The position numbers were made by a program, and so were the translations under genes. Under the pieces are notes generated by a model, which saw only the letters and a list, made by a program, of their open reading frames with translations, was not told the origin of the DNA and made no database searches. A stretch of 7,372 nt of DNA from an uncultured Clostridia bacterium. GTDB lineage: Bacteria > Bacillota > Clostridia > TANB77 > CAG-508. This document shows, piece after piece, positions 4,689 to 7,372 of the stretch. The number at the start of each line of letters is the position of its first letter. The stretch's first letter is position 1. The stretch spans positions 1 through 7,372 of the forward strand of contig CALYBF010000067.1 in NCBI GenBank assembly GCA_944393755.1. Reading direction: 5' to 3'.

Positions 4689-7293
4689 ATATCCACTCAC
4701 CATATTTTTTAATATAAATCTTTTTAGCAAATAAAGCAACAAAACAATAAAGAATTGTTACTGCAAATATTAAGAAAATATATTTCATAGCTATTGGAAC
4801 AAGTCCTATCATTGTACCTAAACTTGTAAATGGAACAAGAAGTCCAATTATTATTAGTGATATTGATGAAATATAAACAGCTTTATGTGCATTACTTTGT
4901 ATAAATGGTATTTTTGAAGTTCTAATAATATGCATACCAACTAAATTTGAAACTATACTATAACTAAACCATATTGTCTGGAAAGTAGCTGCATCTCTAA
5001 CTTTGAAGAATATCCAAAGAGAGATAAATACTACAATATCAAACATAGAACTTACAGGTCCCATAAACAACATAAAATGTTTTAAGCTTTTTATATCTAA
5101 TTTTTTAGGTTTTTGTAAAGACTCTTTATCTACGTGGTCAAAAGGAAGTGTCATTTGACCAAAATCATAAAGTAAACCTTCTACTAATAATTGTATAGGT
5201 GTTTCTGGTAAAAATGGTAAAAATGCACTTGCTATAATTACAGAAACAACTTCACCAAAGTTAAAACTTGTTGCAAGTTTTATATATTTCATTAAGTTTA
5301 CAAAAGTACGTCTACCTTCTGTTACACCGTCTAATAATACGTTTAAATCTTTTTCAAGAAGGATAATGTCAGCTGATTCTTTTGCTATATCTACAGCAGT
5401 ATCAACAGATATACCAACATCTGAATTTGTAAGTGAAGGACTATCATTAATACCATCACCCATATATCCTACAACATTTCCAGCTTCTTTTAAAATTCTT
5501 ACTATTCTTGCTTTTTGAATAGGAGAAAGTTTTGCAAAAACATTAGTCTTTTTAAGAAGTCTTCTAACAGCTTGGTCTGACAATTTATCAAGTTTACTTC
5601 CTAAAACTATTTCTTTAGTGTTTATTCCAACTTTTGAACATACACACTTAGTAACTTCTGCATTATCACCTGTTAAAACAATAACTCTAATTCCAGCTTT
5701 ATTAAGTTTTAAAATAGATTCTTTTGCAGATTCTTTTGGTGGGTCTAAAAAGCCAATAAAACCTAGAAGAACCATATTTTTCTCATCTGATACTTGGAAA
5801 TGTTTTATATCTTTAATATCATTTTTTTGACAAACTGCAACAACTCTTAAACCTTGTTCATTTAAATTTTTTGCAATTCTTCTAATATTTTCTTTTATTT
5901 CTTTAGTAATAGGAGAGACCTCTCCTTTATAATCTACCATTGAACAAATATTTAAAATTTCTTCAACTGCACCTTTTGTAATCATTTGCTTTTTTTCACC
6001 GTCTGATACAATTACAGATAAACGTCTACGTGAAAAGTCAAATGGAATTTCATCTATTTTTTTGTATCTATTTTCAAGTTCAGACAAATTATTTTCAAGT
6101 CCTCTTTTAATTACAGCTTCATCTATATTTCCCTTTAAACCTGTTTGAAAATAAGCGTTTAAAAATGCGTGTTTCAAAATTCTAATATCTTCATCACCAT
6201 TTATGTCTAAATATTTTTCTAGAACAATTTTATCTTCTGTCAAAGTACCAGTTTTATCAGTACAAAGAATATTCATAGCACCAAAGTTTTGGATAGAATC
6301 TAATTTTTTAACAATTGTTTTTTTCTTTGACATCCTTACAGCACCTTTTGAAAGGCTAGAAGATAAAATAACAGGTAGAAGTAGTGGTGTAATTGTAATT
6401 GCTATTGCTACTGCAAAGGTAAATGCTGTAACAGTTCCGTGTTTTAAAGCATTTAAAACAAATACTAGAGGAATCATTGCAAGCATGAATTTAATAAGTA
6501 ATCTACTTATGCTTTCAATACCTTTTTGGAAAGCTGTTTTTGGCTTACCTGTAGTTAGAGTGTGTGCAACTTTACCAAAATAAGTAGAGTCGGCTGTTTT
6601 TATAACAACAGCTTTTGCACTTCCAGATATTACATTTGTACCCATAAAACAAATAGTATCTAAATCTGAAATATTATCAATATCATTTATAGAAACAGAC
6701 GTATTTACATCTTTTTTAACACTATCAGATTCACCTGTTAATGATGATTGACCTACATATAAATCTTTTGCTTCTAAAATTCTTAAATCAGCAGGTATCA
6801 TACTACCAGCAGATAAAACTACAATATCTCCTAAAGTTACATTATTTATAGGAATAACAATCTCTTTTCCGTCACGAATAACTGTGGTTGTAGTTGCAAC
6901 CATTTGCTTTAGTTTTTCAGCAGCTTTATTTGAACGATATTCTTCGAAAAAATCTAAAAGAGTACTTGCTGTAACTAAAATTGCAATTACAGTAATATTT
7001 GCAAAACTAGGTGTTTCTGGCAAATACACATCTGTATAAAATAAAATACAAACAATACCAAGTAATATACAATTAAATGGTGAAAATAAACTTTCTAAAA
7101 AATAATTATACCATCTTTTTGGCTTTGCTTGTTTAATTTCATTTAACCCTAAATTTTTAATTAATTGATTTGCTTTGCTAGAAGAAAGTCCTTTTTCATC
7201 TACATGATATTTTTTAATAAATTCTTCTTTTGGAAGGGTTCCTTCTTCGCCATACATCTTTACTACATCAACATCTTCTTTTGCGTTTACCAA
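4687..7293 (-). CDS. mgtA: MgtA-like P3B-type P-type ATPase (predicted magnesium importer, altered ion site)
   Basis: The 868-residue protein has full P-type ATPase architecture. The actuator has TGES at 186-189, the phosphorylation site is DKTGTLT (D346), the nucleotide domain has TKGAVEEI (439-446), then TGD (541-543) and the hinge MGDGINDSP (611-619). About ten membrane helices lie at roughly 71-91, 96-117, 263-283, 288-311, 672-690, 697-716, 741-763, 773-792, 804-824 and 834-856. SPFNCILLG, STLLDFFEEYRSNKAAEKL, QNFGAMNILC, LPFDHVDKE and the terminal KKIYIKKYGEW place it with MgtA rather than with calcium pumps. MgtA imports Mg2+ at ATP cost. TM4 reads TPLLLP where E. coli MgtA has TPEMLP, TM5 FGE for FGN, and TM6 VEGLLYD for IQNLLYD, so the transported ion is less certain. 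The TTG start at 7293 is supported by AAGGAGA (7307-7301). It is convergent with sleB. Confidence 0.85.
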   Translation of the reverse strand: MVNAKEDVDVVKMYGEEGTLPKEEFIKKYHVDEKGLSSSKANQLIKNLGLNEIKQAKPKRWYNYFLESLFSPFNCILLGIVCILFYTDVYLPETPSFANITVIAILVTASTLLDFFEEYRSNKAAEKLKQMVATTTTVIRDGKEIVIPINNVTLGDIVVLSAGSMIPADLRILEAKDLYVGQSSLTGESDSVKKDVNTSVSINDIDNISDLDTICFMGTNVISGSAKAVVIKTADSTYFGKVAHTLTTGKPKTAFQKGIESISRLLIKFMLAMIPLVFVLNALKHGTVTAFTFAVAIAITITPLLLPVILSSSLSKGAVRMSKKKTIVKKLDSIQNFGAMNILCTDKTGTLTEDKIVLEKYLDINGDEDIRILKHAFLNAYFQTGLKGNIDEAVIKRGLENNLSELENRYKKIDEIPFDFSRRRLSVIVSDGEKKQMITKGAVEEILNICSMVDYKGEVSPITKEIKENIRRIAKNLNEQGLRVVAVCQKNDIKDIKHFQVSDEKNMVLLGFIGFLDPPKESAKESILKLNKAGIRVIVLTGDNAEVTKCVCSKVGINTKEIVLGSKLDKLSDQAVRRLLKKTNVFAKLSPIQKARIVRILKEAGNVVGYMGDGINDSPSLTNSDVGISVDTAVDIAKESADIILLEKDLNVLLDGVTEGRRTFVNLMKYIKLATSFNFGEVVSVIIASAFLPFLPETPIQLLVEGLLYDFGQMTLPFDHVDKESLQKPKKLDIKSLKHFMLFMGPVSSMFDIVVFISLWIFFKVRDAATFQTIWFSYSIVSNLVGMHIIRTSKIPFIQSNAHKAVYISSISLIIIGLLVPFTSLGTMIGLVPIAMKYIFLIFAVTILYCFVALFAKKIYIKKYGEWI

Positions 7294-7327
7294 AATATCA
7301 TCTCCTTTGTAAAACTTATTCTTTTAA

Positions 7328-7336
7328 ATTATACCA
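7328..7336 (-). promoter_or_regulatory. Extended -10 promoter of the ATPase gene
   Basis: Read on the minus strand, TGGTATAAT (7336-7328) is an extended -10 element (TGn-TATAAT). No good -35 box is seen in the T-rich DNA upstream. Transcription would start near 7321, giving a leader of only about 28 nt that holds little beyond the Shine-Dalgarno site. There is no room for an M-box magnesium riboswitch if this is the only promoter. Confidence 0.6.
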
Positions 7337-7372
7337 CTATTAGAAAAAAATACTACAAAAAAATAAAAAAAA

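Noticed and set aside
5618..6583. Two plus-strand open frames (5618-5830 and 6203-6583)
   Set aside because: Both are antisense to the highly conserved P-type ATPase and have no ribosome binding site.
1..7372. CRISPR array, tRNA/rRNA genes, insertion sequences, phage genes
   Set aside because: No regularly spaced repeats, tRNA-like cloverleaf, transposase or phage motifs, or target-site duplications were seen.

Overview
The window is AT-rich DNA with AGA arginine codons, strong GGAGG-type ribosome binding sites and several TTG start codons. It also carries a spore cortex-lytic enzyme gene (sleB). Together these suggest a low-GC, endospore-forming Firmicute of the clostridial type, possibly an uncultured gut-type lineage; the species cannot be named from this sequence.

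Layout. (1) Positions 1-77 hold the last 20 codons of an unidentified gene and its small terminator. (2) Positions 151-537 encode a four-helix membrane protein of the DUF3792/TIGR04086 family. (3) A gene-free stretch (538-752) carries a textbook sigma-A promoter (TTGACA-17 nt-TATAAT), a 10-bp inverted repeat, a Spo0A-box-like 7-mer and a leader of about 115 nt. (4) This promoter faces a run of four secreted or membrane-anchored proteins at 753-3874. The first is a TasA/camelysin-like filament-type protein with a cleavable AYA signal peptide. A hairpin separates it from two membrane-anchored small proteins whose genes overlap by ATGA. The second of these is clearly a divergent paralogue of the filament protein. 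The last is a larger surface protein with the same type of signal peptide, Ig-like sequence and a C-terminal ChW-like segment. That gene is split by a one-base frameshift near 2950. (5) sleB follows at 3969-4655 and ends in a bidirectional terminator. (6) A convergent 868-residue P-type ATPase of the MgtA (P3B) type lies on the minus strand at 7293-4687. Its predicted ion-site residues differ from those of classical MgtA.

How the genes may work together. The 753-3874 cluster reads as a cell-surface fibre or matrix locus: an abundant secreted subunit first, then the hairpin, then low-abundance anchored relatives and a large surface protein. TasA-type proteins elsewhere are matured by a dedicated signal peptidase (SipW), which is not in this window. 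The shared signal-peptide pattern, the paralogy and the tight gene spacing are seen directly; the fibre role is inferred from the family. sleB and the ATPase look like separate transcription units. The most noteworthy points are the TasA-like paralogue cluster with its internal hairpin, the frameshift in its largest gene, and the altered ion-site residues of the ATPase.
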